Origin: Metridium senile
Lineage: Eukaryota > Cnidaria > Anthozoa > Actiniaria > Metridiidae
Direction of reading: 5' to 3'
Length of the DNA stretch: 64,000 bases
Assembly (NCBI GenBank): GCA_949775045.1
Contig: OX459100.1
Coordinates: 4,117,936-4,181,935, forward strand
Shown: in pieces, positions 26,673 to 37,427 of the stretch
Numbering within the stretch: the stretch's first letter is position 1
How the letters are laid out: each line of letters begins with the position of its first letter
Program-made: the position numbers and the translations under genes
Notes under the pieces: model-generated
The model's database searches: none
The model's input: only the letters and a program-made list of their open reading frames with translations
Told to the model about the DNA's origin: nothing

Positions 26673-26952
26673 AGGCAATGGCCGATTCGAGGACAAAATC
26701 TCAGGAATCTCAGGAATCTCAGGAATTTCAGGAATGTTGATAATTTAACCTTTACTTTATTGTCACACAATATTTAGTAACACAATATTAAAGAAATACC
26801 TATCAGTCAAATTCTGGGAAATACCTGTCAATCAAATTCTGGGAATTAATATTATGATTATATTTTTGTAACTATAATGTTTTTATAAAAGTGGTGCGTT
26901 TATTCTGTGGTATCATGCGAAGTGTCTTTATTCTTTAAAATCAAATTTTCAC
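26673..26952 (+). repeat. Polinton left terminal inverted repeat
   Basis: About 280 bp. It carries three to four copies of a ten-base repeat (CAGGAATCTC) just inside the end and two copies of the phrase CAAATTCTGGGAA. Confidence 0.95.
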
Positions 26953-26975
26953 CATAGGGGGTTTAAAGAGATATT

Positions 26976-26991
26976 TATATAGTATATTATA
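26976..26991 (+). promoter_or_regulatory. Terminal-gene promoter element upstream of PolB
   Basis: TATATAGTATATTATA, ending nine bases before the first PolB ATG. The same 16-mer precedes the HNH gene on the other strand at the other end of the element. Confidence 0.6.
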
Positions 26992-27000
26992 TAAAATATT

Positions 27001-30000
27001 ATGTCTTCGAAAAATATATATAAGAGTAACATACGTTATAATAATATGTCAAATATTATTATGGATGATCAACCGATCCCAGAAATTAATGTACCAATTT
27101 TAAAGCCTGTGAAAGCAATAAAAACGGTAAATAAAATACAAAATACAATTGATGCTGTTCAGCAACAATTAAATAAATTCGCAGATTGGATTCTGTCGTA
27201 TATTCCACCAAAGATCAAAGGGCCTATCAATGAACGTGTTGAGGCTTTGAAGAATAAGGTCAACAATATTTACAATAACCTTAGAACGGATGTCAAGGTT
27301 AATAAAACAACAAAACCTCACAAAGCAAACACTAATATAGAAATGAAGGAGTCTGCGTTGAAAGGATTTGTTACATCATATAGAATAAAAGGAACTGATA
27401 TGACAGATCCAAAAACGTTTCTAGCGAATAATAAACAGAATGTAATAAACATGTTAAAACAACAAGAAAAACCAATCAAGATGAAGCTTTTATTAGAGAT
27501 TGTATTTTACAAGATGAATTAGAAAGAGAAGGTGTATACATACGGTTATTTTCACAGTAAAATAGAAATTATCACAGAAGCAACTAATATAGAAGAGGTT
27601 TACAATAGACTAACCGAGAATATTTTAGAAAAGGTAGACAACTTTCAAAATAAAGGTTCAGGATGGATATTCAACAATATAGTAAATTTGGATATTCATG
27701 TTGATAAATACAATCCTATAGCAGCAAAATCGTATATTCCATTACCTGAAGAACTAAAACGAAAAGAAGCTATTGTTAACATCAAAAATGATGATAATCA
27801 CTGTTTCAAATGGGCAGTCACATCATGCGTATTTCCTATTAAAGTACATCCTGAAAGAATATCAAAAACTATGAAAGCAAACAGTGAAAAACTAAACTGG
27901 GATGGACTTGAGTTTCCAGTACAGGTTGATAAGATTGGAATCTTTGAAAAGAATAATCCTAAATATGCGATTAATGTTTATTCTTATGATAAGGAGGTTA
28001 AACCAATTAGAATTAGTGAAAACAATAATCGTGAAAAAACGATTAACATTCTTCTGATATCAGATGATAAAACAAATCATTACTGCTGGATCAAAAGTAT
28101 GTCTCGATTAATTAATTCACAAACCAATAAAAACGGACATAGTAGATTCTATTGCGAACGTTGCTTATTATCATTTAAAACACAGCAATCATTAGACAAG
28201 CATTCAGATTATTGTAAGAATCATGAGGCTGTGAAAATCAAATTACCAGCAAAAGGTACAATGCTAGCTTTCAAAAATTACAACAATAGTATGCGAGTGC
28301 CATTTATAATATACGCAGATTTCGAATCATTAACAGAAACCATATCATCATGCCAACCAGATAGTGATAAATCGTACACAGAGCAATATCAGAAACATAC
28401 ACCAAGTGGATATTGTTATATGATAAAATCCTATGATGATAATCTTTTTCAACCAGAAATTCACACATATACGAAGAAGTCATCTGATGTGGATATTTCA
28501 CAAAAATTCGTTGAATCGATAGAAAAATCAGTAAGAAACCTGTATCAAACGTTTAAATATAACAAAAAGGTTAAGATGACAATCCTTGATAATGAAAATT
28601 ATAAAAACGCAACACACTGCCATATATGTGAGAAAGAATTAAATAGTGATAAGGTTTTGGATCATGATCATCTTTCTGGTAGATATCGTGGAGCAGCACA
28701 CAATGATTGTAATCTAAATTATAAAATTCCTAAACATATTCCAGTTGTATTTCATAATCTCGCTGGATATGATGCTCATCTGTTTATTAAAAATCTCGGA
28801 GTGACAGAGGGTAAGGTTGATTGTATTCCTAATAATGAAGAGAAATACATTTCATTCAAAAAAGAGATAGTTGTGGATACATTCACCAACAAGGATGGAA
28901 AAAATTGTAGTGTAAAACGTGAGATTAGATTTATTGATAGTTTCAAATTTATGAGTGCAAGCTTAGATTCATTAGTAAGTAATCTTACAAAAGAACAATT
29001 GAGAAATATGTCTATGTTCTACAAGGGTACGAAGCTAGATTTGTTATTGAGAAAAGGAGTATATCCATATGATTATGTTAATTCGTTAGCCAGATTAAAA
29101 GAAACTTCCTTACCACCGATAGAAGCATTTTATTCTAAGCTAAATGATACAAATATTTCAGAAGATAATTATAAACACGCACAAGAAGTATGGAAAACAT
29201 TCAATATCAAAACAATGAGAGAATACCACAATCTATATCTCAAGAGTGATGTTATTCTGCTTGCAGATGTGTTTGAGACATTCCGAGATGTATGTATTAT
29301 GAACTATAAGCTAGATCCAGCATGGTATTATACAGCTCCGGGATTATCATGGGATGGAATGTTGAGAATGACAAAGATTGATCTAGAGTTGTTGAGCGAT
29401 CCAGATATGATCCTTATGATAGAGCAAGGTATTAGGGGAGGAATATCAATGATAAGCAAGCGTTATGCTAAAGCGAATAATAAATATATGAATAATTATA
29501 ACCCCAACAAAAAATCAAAATTCATAAAATACCTTGACGCTAACAACCTTTATGGTTGGGCAATGTCTGAACCACTACCTACACACGGATTCAAATGGAT
29601 GAACAAAACAGAATTAGCGAGGTGGAAAAAAATTCCTTGTATTTTAGAAGTTGATCTAGAATATCCAATCGAATTACATGACCTGCATAATGACTATCCT
29701 TTAGCACCTCAGAGACTAATAGTGGACAAGGTTGAGAAACGGATACCAAATCTAGGTGATAAGACGAATTATGTGATTCATCATGAGACCTTGAAACTAT
29801 ATTTGAGTCTTGGAATGAAGGTTACTAAAATCCATAGAGGTATCTTATTCAAGGAATCGAATTGGTTGGCACAATATATTAGTCTTAACACAGAACTAAG
29901 AACTAAAGCCAAAAATGATTTCGAGAAGGATTTCTTCAAACTGATGAATAATTCTGTCTTCGGGAAAACAATGGAAAATATTCGTAATAGACAGGATATT

Positions 30001-30753
30001 AGACTAGCAACAAATGAATCACAAGCAGCAAAATTAATAAATAAGCCAAACTATAAGAAAAGAACAATATTCTCAGAAAATCTAACAGCTATCCATATGG
30101 GTACGACAGAGCTGGTTTTCAATAAACCAATCTATCTAGGAATGTCAATCTTAGATCTATCAAAAGCGCTTATGTATGACTTCCATTATAATTACATCAA
30201 ACCAAAATATGAAAACAGAGCACAACTACTATTCACAGACACTGACTCGTTAATGTATGAGATTGAAACAGATGATTTTTATAAAGACATTGAGAAAGAT
30301 ATCAAATCAAAATTCGACACCAGCAATTATCCAGATAATCATAAAGGAATCAAACAGAGGGTTAACAAAAAGGTTATAGGCATGATGAAAGACGAGACCG
30401 CAGGAGAAGAAATAGACGAATTCGTAGGTCTGCGATCTAAGCTATACGCATATAAGATAGATGAAAAAGTAGGGAAACGTTGCAAGGGAGTAAAAAAATC
30501 AGTAGTAGACAAAACCATTTCATTTGATGATTATAAGAATTGTTTATTCACAGGAACAAAAGCTATGAGGAAAATGAATGTCATTCGATCTCATAAACAT
30601 GAAATATATACAGAAACAGTAAACAAAATTGCATTATCCAGAGATGATGACAAAAGAAATATTCAAGCAGACAATATACACACACTAGCTATCGGTTATA
30701 AAACTATTAATGAAAAAGTAATAAGTTCAAAAGATGAAAACAAAAAATTGTAA
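27001..30753 (+). pseudogene. polB: Protein-primed DNA polymerase B, one in-frame TAG
   Basis: Replicates the Polinton from a terminal protein. The first part (27001-27519, 173 aa) holds the N-terminal region with ALKGFVTSYRI, conserved in this family. A TAG at 27520-27522 interrupts it; the same frame then runs 1,073 residues. Counted from 27532: a zinc-finger-like YCERC near 206, exonuclease I (YADFES) near 262, and an endonuclease-VII-like CHICEKEL...DHDH block near 362-390. Exonuclease II (HNLAGYDAH) is near 407 and exonuclease III (DVILLADVF) near 573. Polymerase motifs are DANNLYG near 669, NNSVFGK near 806 and TDTDS near 902. The catalytic residues are intact, so the TAG is the only break seen. 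The alternative ATG at 27046 is also possible. Confidence 0.93.
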
Positions 30754-30761
30754 ACAAAAAT

Positions 30762-31751
30762 TTATTTCAAAACACTATCAGGTGGTAACTGTGTATCTTC
30801 TGGAACAGATTGTAATTCCTCCCTAACAAAAGAACGTTTAGGAGCTCCTTCAGAAAGGAAATATAATACAGGTTGATCAGATGATACTATAGATCGAGAT
30901 ATATCATACATCTCCAACGACCAAATTGGATCAGTAGCACGATGTTTATCACCACCTTCCTCTTCACCAGGAGCGTATAAATATCTAACTTTCACACCGG
31001 TTGGTAATCTTTTTTCTTTCATACCAACAGGCCTCTTATATTTGAAATCTTTATGCGGAAGTTCTTTCATTTTTATCGATTCTGCAGGCTTTTTTCCAGT
31101 AATTCTTTTCACTTCACTATTAATAGATTTTACCACACCAGGTAGTCTATTAACCCATTCACGAGATCTTTCATCTTCCATAAGCATTTCTTGAGCCTAC
31201 TGATGACTAAAAAGCTTTTCAGCAATAGTTCTATTAGCACGCTCTACCAAAGATTGAGCTTTATGATTTCCAGCTTCTCCTCGTTGAATTTTTATATTTT
31301 TATTTTTTAATACTTTTGTTAATTCACCCATAAATTCTGTACCTGGATCAACCATCATTGTTTTCGGCCAATTCAATCGACGGGAATAGATCCTTGTGAA
31401 TGATTTAGCAACTTCTGTTGAGTACTTAGACGTCAAAGGCTCAGCATCAATATATCTAGAAGCTATATCAACAAACACCAAAGCATATTTGTAGGTTTTT
31501 CTTTTCACAATATCATGTGGTAAGAATAATAGATCTGCTTGATGAATCTCGTTTGGAGTGAAAATATCCCAATGAGGTTTAGGAATATATTCGGGTTTTG
31601 ATAGATATATCTGCCATAATGCTTGTTTTTCAAGCCATTTTTTTACAACATCTTCTTTGATATCTGTTGCATTTGATAGTTTGGAAACAGCAGAATAGCC
31701 TTTCCAATAACCTTGTGGGCTGTAATAATGGTTTGATAATGTTTTGTTCAT
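30762..31751 (-). pseudogene. Polinton retroviral-type integrase, one in-frame TAG
   Basis: Inserts the element into host DNA. I take ATG at 31749-31751 (MNKTLSNHYYSP) as the start because it follows a TATA-like box shared with the divergent capsid gene. An N-terminal helical region (LSNATDIKEDVVKKWLEKQA) precedes the catalytic core. Core residues are Asp in IHQADLLFLP (near 71), Asp in MMVDPGTEF (near 133) and Glu in SLVERANRTI (near 170), a DDE triad. A TAG at 31197-31199 follows KLFSHQ. The same frame continues with a chromo-like or basic C-terminal part (GVKVRYLYAPGEE, DPIWSLEMYDI) to 30762. Confidence 0.92.
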
Positions 31752-31790
31752 AATAGGTATAAATATATATTCTTTTATAAGATTATAATG
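31749..31790. promoter_or_regulatory. Shared divergent promoter, integrase / capsid
   Basis: Only 36 bases separate the two ATGs. On the plus strand GGTATAAA (31756-31763) lies 32 bases before the capsid ATG. On the minus strand CTTATAAAAG gives the integrase its own TATA-like box. Confidence 0.6.
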
Positions 31791-32827
31791 ACACAATCAA
31801 TTTCAGATAAGTTAGATGTAAATCGCGTTTACAAACAACCTTTTGGATTAAAAGCTGAGAAAACAATTAATCGGGTAACGTTTAATCCAAGCCAAGCGAA
31901 TCCTGGTGAAACATTGTACGTTCATATACCAAAGCTATCGGATAATGTTGTAATAGTTCCAGGTAGTGTAGGTCTTATTTTTAAACTAAACAAAGGCGCT
32001 GGAGCTCATGTTAACAATACAGTTGCAAATAATCTAGGACGAGCTCTTATATCGAGGATGAGGGTTTTATATGGAGGTGAGACTTTACAAGATACACAGC
32101 GTATTGATCTATATAACACATATTCTGATATGTTTTTATTGAAAAGCGAGCGTGAAAATATGTTAAGAGAAGGTGTATCATCGTCTAATATGCGAAAATT
32201 ACGAACAGCTGCTGGTGATAAGGTAACGACAGATGCAGCTGAAGTAGCATTAGCAGCAGTTTATAGTGATAAATATAGAATACCTATTAATCATCCAATT
32301 CTTGATTCACATGGTGTGTTTTACCCAAAATCGCTAAGAAATACCCTATCCTTTGAAATTACGCTCCCTGGAAGTTCGGAGATTGCTGTTACCAGTGATT
32401 CATCAAAATCATACACGTATAGTCTATCAAATATTGAGCTTGAATATGAGTGTATTGTTAGTGATTTTCTAGCACGTGAAGCTCAAGCAGCTTATCAAGT
32501 TGGTAGAGGTTTCTATTATGAAAATATTCAAAAGGCATGTTACAAACTGATTTTTGGAATTCTATCAGAGGAAGATTTGGTGAAACTGATAATGTATCCC
32601 AAAAAGATTTCTATTCTAATAAATTTGCTCTATGGATTGATTTGAGAACGTATCCTACTAATGATATTCATGGTAATGGTCTGCTTTTAAATTCCACAAA
32701 GGATGGTGTTAAACTAGAAATGAAGAGAACAGCATCAGGTGCTGGCAATATAACATGTTACATGTACGTTGTTGCTGATGCACTTATGGAACTTGAAAAT
32801 AGTGATTTAAAATCAATTATGTATTAA
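31788..32827 (+). pseudogene. Polinton capsid protein, internal deletion and frameshift
   Basis: The N-terminal 240 residues (ISDKLDVNRVYKQPFGLKAE..., LGRALISRMRVLYGGETLQD, HGVFYPKSLRNTLSFEITLP) match the Polinton capsid family, which I take to be the major capsid protein with jelly-roll folds. After GRGFYYENIQK the frame is lost. The end is recovered in another frame (32537-32827: FALWIDLRTYPTNDIHGNGL to DLKSIMY). From memory the family has several tens of residues between these parts, so I infer a deletion at about 32525-32540 as well as a frameshift. The out-of-frame tail to 32645 is not real protein. Confidence 0.8.
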
Positions 32828-32855
32828 ACATTTGTTAATTAAATATTACTATTAC

Positions 32856-33483
32856 ATGGACGAGTTAAAAGATAAAACACCGTTTCACTGTATCATAACA
32901 GGACCAACCAAACTGTGGAAAAACTAAATATTTGGTTGATTTATTAAGAAGTTCATATCAGTATGTGTTTGAATATTTAATTTTAATATGCCCAACGTAT
33001 TCAAGAAACTCAACTTACAAAGGCTTTGCGTTCAACGATCCAAGATTTATTGTTTTATCACCTGATGCTGATAGTGTTGATGTGATTAACGAATTATTAT
33101 CATGTTGTAAGGAATTGTTTTCAGGTCAGAACACATTAATAATTCTAGATGACTGTGCTTTTTCAAAGGAATTAAAACAACGGTCTAATAAGTTTATAAA
33201 TTTAGCATTTTCAGGCAGGCATGATAAAATATCAGTATGGGTATTAACACAACAGTTAACAGCAGTAGCAAAACCGTTTCGTGATAATGTTAGTTGTATA
33301 GTTTCGTTTTATAACCCAAATAAAATATCCAATCAGATTCTTTTTGATGAGTATGGTGGAGATTTAGGTTTAGAAAATAAAAAGCATTTTTTAGAAATAC
33401 TAAAATCGGAAAAATATTCTAGAGTCTGCTTTTGTTTACGACATCCATATAGATCATATGTGGAAATCCCAGGAATGGTATAA
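32856..33483 (+). pseudogene. FtsK/HerA-type packaging ATPase, frameshift in Walker A
   Basis: Motor that loads DNA into the capsid in related viruses. The start is ATG at 32856. Residues before the P-loop read PFHCIITGPT. The Walker A motif is cut by one extra A in the AAA at 32910-32912; the upstream frame stops at 32925-32927. The remaining frame (from about 32914, CGKTKYLVDLLRS) has Walker B (TLIILDDCAF) and the family motif SGRHDKISVWVLTQQ. Total length near 208 residues fits the family. Confidence 0.9.
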
Positions 33484-33507
33484 ATAAATAAATATATATA
33501 TTAGTAT

Positions 33508-34110
33508 ATGACATCAATTCTTGATCAATATATGGATGATAATAACAAAATAGAAACTATAAAAGAGGAAAATGATGAGATAATAGAAAAGAAACCAAAA
33601 AAGAAGCAGGCTGTTAAGAAAACCGATAATTCAGAAATTGAAGAAAAAAGAGAACAATTATCTATTCTTGCTGTTCTTGGAACTATTAAAACATATACTG
33701 GGGTAAATATGAACTTGGGAGATGTTAAGAAGTTACTACCAAAAGATGTTGAAAAATATTACAATAGGTATCAAATTTTAATGGGTAACAAGGTAACAAA
33801 CGGATTAGTTGATACTGCTATAGAAACAGCTGCTGAATTAGTTTCATATGTAATAACTATTGATGATAAGAAGGAACTTTGTAAGGATTTACAAAAAAAT
33901 GAATTGGTAAAACAAGAGCTGAATAACATTGCTGGATTTGTTATTTTGAAAGGTGGAAGAATGGTTGCTTTAGCAAGTGGTCTACTTCAAATAGCAAAAC
34001 ATGTTAAAATTAGTAATAATAATAATTTTGAGGAGAATATTCATAAAACTGTTGAGAAATCTCTTGAGCAGACTGTTAAAACTGTTGAGCAGACTCTTGA
34101 GCACTCTTGA
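33508..34110 (+). CDS. Conserved Polinton protein, 200 aa, function unknown
   Basis: Residues 1-55 are charged and lysine-rich (EKKPKKKQAVKK), probably disordered. The body has predicted helices with LSILAVLGTIKTYTG and FVILKGGRMVALASGLLQIAK. I recognise this type as recurring in Polintons, without a known role. The tail is a young direct repeat: EQTVKTVEQTLEHS is encoded by tandem copies of GAGCAGACT, which extend past the stop. GGTATAAATA begins 31 bases before the ATG. It lies between the ATPase and the membrane-protein cluster, suggesting a virion role (inference). Confidence 0.75.
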   Translation: MTSILDQYMDDNNKIETIKEENDEIIEKKPKKKQAVKKTDNSEIEEKREQLSILAVLGTIKTYTGVNMNLGDVKKLLPKDVEKYYNRYQILMGNKVTNGLVDTAIETAAELVSYVITIDDKKELCKDLQKNELVKQELNNIAGFVILKGGRMVALASGLLQIAKHVKISNNNNFEENIHKTVEKSLEQTVKTVEQTLEHS

Positions 34111-34190
34111 GCAGACTCTTGAGCACAAATAATAATATATCAAATATTAATAAATCGTATAAGAATTTATTAATATACTTGTATTATAAG

Positions 34191-34583
34191 ATGTCAAATA
34201 TTGAAAATGAAGAATCAAATATAAAAGAAGATATTATAACTAAGGAACCTGAAAAAGTTCAAAAACAAAAAGATCCAAAAAAGGTGGCTGCTGGTAGAAA
34301 ATTGGCTGAATATCATAAGAAAGCTAAAAAAGCTCTTGAACTAGAGAATAATCCTGATGATGATGAACAATCTAGTTCAAACTGGATGCCTGAGATATCA
34401 CTAACAACAGGATTGTCATTAGTAGGAATAACATTGACAGCTGTAGATTTATATTTCAGATGGAAGAAAAATAACAATAGAAATATTACTCCAAGAAAAC
34501 CTAAACCTGATAATCATGAAGAAAACGAAGTAAAACCAGTTGTTAAATCAAAAATCCCTGTTCCAATAATAGGTATGGAATAA
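34191..34583 (+). CDS. Small Polinton membrane protein, 130 aa
   Basis: I chose ATG at 34191 over the upstream ATG at 34107 because a CGTATAAG box lies 35 bases before it and the upstream 28 residues look like untranslated AT-rich sequence. The N-terminus is acidic. A basic helix follows (DPKKVAAGRKLAEYHKKAKKA), then one membrane segment (ISLTTGLSLVGITLTAVDLY) and a basic tail. This basic-helix plus single-membrane-span layout recurs in Polintons. Its role is unknown. Confidence 0.72.
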   Translation: MSNIENEESNIKEDIITKEPEKVQKQKDPKKVAAGRKLAEYHKKAKKALELENNPDDDEQSSSNWMPEISLTTGLSLVGITLTAVDLYFRWKKNNNRNITPRKPKPDNHEENEVKPVVKSKIPVPIIGME

Positions 34584-34622
34584 AATGGTATAAATAATAA
34601 ATACTTATAATTTATTATAACA

Positions 34623-34852
34623 ATGTCTACAACAGAAAACAAATTAGTTAAAACAGCAACAGATGCCAGCGTTGTCGTTGGAATAGCAGCTGCTATTGGG
34701 TATGCTGCTAAAAAAACTATGAAAGAATCGTTTATCAATGATCCGAGTTCAAGCTTGTCTAATTATGAAAAAAATGGGTTCTTGTTCTTGCTGGATCTAT
34801 GTATCTGAAAGGATATCTTGAAGAAAAGAAGATTCTACCAAAACCTTTTTAA
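34623..34852 (+). pseudogene. Small Polinton membrane protein, frameshift at an A7 run
   Basis: It starts MSTTENKLVKTATDAS, with a glycine/alanine membrane segment (VVVGIAAAIGYAAKK). At the A-run 34768-34774 the frame is lost and a stop follows at 34806-34808. Another frame continues VLVLAGSMYLKGYLEEKKIL to a stop at 34850-34852, which completes the second membrane segment seen in relatives. One missing A would explain it. A GGTATAAATA box begins 36 bases before the ATG. Confidence 0.8.
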
Positions 34853-34893
34853 AATAGGTATAAGAAATAATGAATATATATAATATATATAAT

Positions 34894-35319
34894 ATGGCTT
34901 CAGCAGTTGTAATGATGATAGCCGGTGCAGTTCTCAATGCAAGTGCTTGCACCAACTCGATGTACCTAGCTAAAACCTTATCATCTAATGGCTCTCATTC
35001 TGATGAAGAAAAAATAAGACATGACAAAGCTCTTGAAAAATATCAACAAGATATGGGTGAATTTAATAAGAAGAGGCAGCAATACCAGGATTGGCTAGAA
35101 TCTCAATATGTAAAAAAGAAAGTAGCAGAAAGTAATTTGAATGATACAGATTATGCGTTTAAACTATACTCTAAAGCTCATCCTGATTTGAGTTTTGATA
35201 ATAAACAACCACAGTTTTCAAATTATTATAAACCTAGTAATAAACAAAAACAATATAAAATGATTTATGTTGGTGGTGGTATGATGACTGTAGGTTATTT
35301 AGCTTCTAAATTTTTATAA
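34894..35319 (+). CDS. Conserved Polinton membrane protein, 141 aa
   Basis: I chose ATG at 34894 (MASAVVMMIAGAVLN) over that at 34870, which would add an AT-rich Tyr/Asn leader. There is an N-terminal membrane segment, a helical middle with EKYQQDMGEFNKKRQQYQDW, then the family-like DTDYAFKLYSKAHPDL and FSNYYKPSNKQKQ, and a C-terminal membrane segment (YVGGGMMTVGYLASKFL). I recognise it as a frequent Polinton ORF of unknown function. It is intact here, with GGTATAAG 37 bases upstream of the start. Confidence 0.78.
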   Translation: MASAVVMMIAGAVLNASACTNSMYLAKTLSSNGSHSDEEKIRHDKALEKYQQDMGEFNKKRQQYQDWLESQYVKKKVAESNLNDTDYAFKLYSKAHPDLSFDNKQPQFSNYYKPSNKQKQYKMIYVGGGMMTVGYLASKFL

Positions 35320-35390
35320 GAAACTATTTAGATTCTAACTACAATACTAAATCGTATAAAAAACTATTTAGTTTATACATTATAAACTAA

Positions 35391-36757
35391 ATGGAAGGTG
35401 AAGATTTTGATCCAATAAATGAAGGTTCTGTTGATATTAATGAACCGATTACTGATGATGATTTGGCAGAACTAATACCAAAGCAAAAAGAAACAGAGCA
35501 AACATGGTGGGAAAGAACTAAAGAAAGGTTTAATAAAAGAGGTATAACAAGAGAACGTGGGTATAGATTATTTGAAAATGCTAATGAAAGTAATGAATAT
35601 TGGAATAAAAGTATAAGAGACGAACTAGAAATGGAGGATTTATCCAAAAAAAAATGAAGGTTCAAAAATTAGAGTAGAAGAAGCAAAAAATATTATAAAA
35701 GAAGAATATCCTGAGTGGAATGAAAATAATTCTAAATTTATATATAATATTGATAAGGATGGTAATGTATTCCTTAGAATCAATAAAATTGGATCAAAGA
35801 CATACTATCTCAATGATTTAAGTGAAGCTCCAAAAACAATTACTGAAAATATAGGTTGGGCTCAGGATCATCTTGAGATGTATAATAAGGCTAAAGCCAA
35901 TCTCGATATATATTACCCAGAAAACACGATTAGTAGAGAAAATGGATTTGATATTAGAGAAAATGAATCCGGTGTTATTGAAGTTTATGATGGTGATAAA
36001 GATAAATGGTACAAAATACAAACAAAAATTGGTGAAGAGACTGTAGGCCTTATTGGGAGACAAACTAATAAAATCAAGACAGCCCTAGGTAAGTCAGCTA
36101 TAACTATTATGGAGGAAACTGATAAAAAATTAGTCACATTATACCCAGAAGTAGAAGTTATTAATAAGAAAATAGAATCAGATACACAAAGCATATATTC
36201 TAATAATGATGAAATTGATGATTTAGAATCAGAATATGAAACGTATGCTAATTCACCGAAGCAAACAGAGGAGATAATAGAACAGTCTAAGAGAATAAAA
36301 GAAAAACAACATGAATTGGTTCAAGAAAATAATAAGCTAATTGATACTAATGAAGCTTTAAAAACTAAAAAAAAATAAACTAGAAGAGGAAATACATGAA
36401 CTAGAAAACAAAAACGAATTAATAGAGGAAAAATTACCTTTGAAAGAACGTGTAAAACGTATTTTTAAAAAGTATGGCTTTACAGCTACAGCTATTATTA
36501 CATCGGTTGGGGTTGTTATTGGTGTAATTATTTCTAATCTAAAATCTGGATTAAGCAGTGTGGCAAGTGGTGTTGGAAATGGATTGAAAGCACTTGGAAA
36601 AAAATTGGGTGAAATATTACCAGGTATGGTTGGTGCTATAGCATCTTTTATTTTCAGAACTGCAGTTGAAGTGGTAGATTTCCTTGCTAAAAACGCATGG
36701 CTTCTTATTGTTGGTTTGGTCTTGTACGTGGTGGAGAGGTATAAAAACAAAAGATGA
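35391..36757 (+). pseudogene. Large Polinton membrane protein split by two A9-run frameshifts
   Basis: Three successive frames form one gene. Part 1 (35391-35654) is acidic with TWWERTKERFNKRGITRERGY. Part 2 (about 35656-36375) is a long helical region with coiled-coil (DDLESEYETYANSPKQTEEI). Part 3 (about 36380-36757) has ERVKRIFKKYGFTATAIITS, a glycine-rich membrane stretch, LGEILPGMVGAIASFIFRTA and a final membrane helix (AWLLIVGLVLYVVERY). Both joins fall exactly on runs of nine A (35646-35654 and 36367-36375), and each needs one base fewer. The C-terminal membrane part is conserved in Polintons. I infer a virion membrane or scaffold role. Confidence 0.82.
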
Positions 36758-36769
36758 TTATATATTATA

Positions 36770-37402
36770 ATGGTGATCTTGTATATTGAAAAAACAAAAG
36801 CTGATGAAACGATTTGGTTGAAAAATCCTATAACAAATAGTACAAAAATGTCACTAATTTATTGTAATTTTGTTAATCAATTATACAACCTTGAAAAAGA
36901 AGGGACGATTTCAGATGGAGAAAGTAGTGTTTTACTTCGTATTCCAAAGGGAAATTATACAACAAGCTCTTTTAAAAGTGTGATTGATAAAGCTGTTTTT
37001 CTTGGTGAGAAACCAGTTTCCATAAGTAAATCCGTTCTTACTCCAAAGGTAAATATTAAATTAAATGATAGTTTAGCAACATTATTAAAACTTGATACAG
37101 ATCTTGAAAAAGATTCTAGTAATGTTATAAATATTGTCAAACCTCCTGATGTTGTATACGTACATTGTAATCTGGTTGATCCTACACAAGTTTTATTCAA
37201 AAATAATTATTCACAATTATTAGCATATGTTGATTTGAATAAGATTGGGGAAAAAATAAACTATAGTCCTAATAATCGTTTGGTTACAAATATTAAAAAC
37301 GATGATTATATTAGTAGTATTCGGTTATGGGTAGCTGATTATAATAATAATATTATTCATTCTGGGGTATATCCAATGAAAATGGTATTAGAGCTTATAT
37401 AA
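36770..37402 (+). CDS. Probable Polinton minor capsid (penton) protein, 210 aa
   Basis: Features are FVNQLYNLEKEGTISDGESS, LLRIPKGNYTTSSFKSVIDK, VVYVHCNLVDPTQVLF and LLAYVDLNKIGEKINY, and the end is hydrophobic. The pattern of beta-rich segments and the order fit the single-jelly-roll minor capsid protein of Polintons, as I remember the family. It is intact. GGTATAAAAA begins 32 bases before the ATG, overlapping the end of the preceding gene. Confidence 0.7.
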   Translation: MVILYIEKTKADETIWLKNPITNSTKMSLIYCNFVNQLYNLEKEGTISDGESSVLLRIPKGNYTTSSFKSVIDKAVFLGEKPVSISKSVLTPKVNIKLNDSLATLLKLDTDLEKDSSNVINIVKPPDVVYVHCNLVDPTQVLFKNNYSQLLAYVDLNKIGEKINYSPNNRLVTNIKNDDYISSIRLWVADYNNNIIHSGVYPMKMVLELI

Positions 37403-37427
37403 AAATAAAACTGTTTTGTATAGTATA

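Noticed and set aside
27520..31199. Stop-codon reassignment of TAG in the Polinton
   Set aside because: Other genes of the element end normally and carry frameshifts instead; two isolated TAG codons are better explained by decay. Kept only as a low-interest check.
32575..32645. Extra C-terminal residues of the capsid frame
   Set aside because: They are out-of-frame sequence after the deletion; the true C-terminus is in another frame.
34107..34190. Upstream start for the 34191 gene
   Set aside because: The extra residues are Asn/Tyr-rich translation of AT-rich leader, and the promoter-like box would fall inside the coding region.
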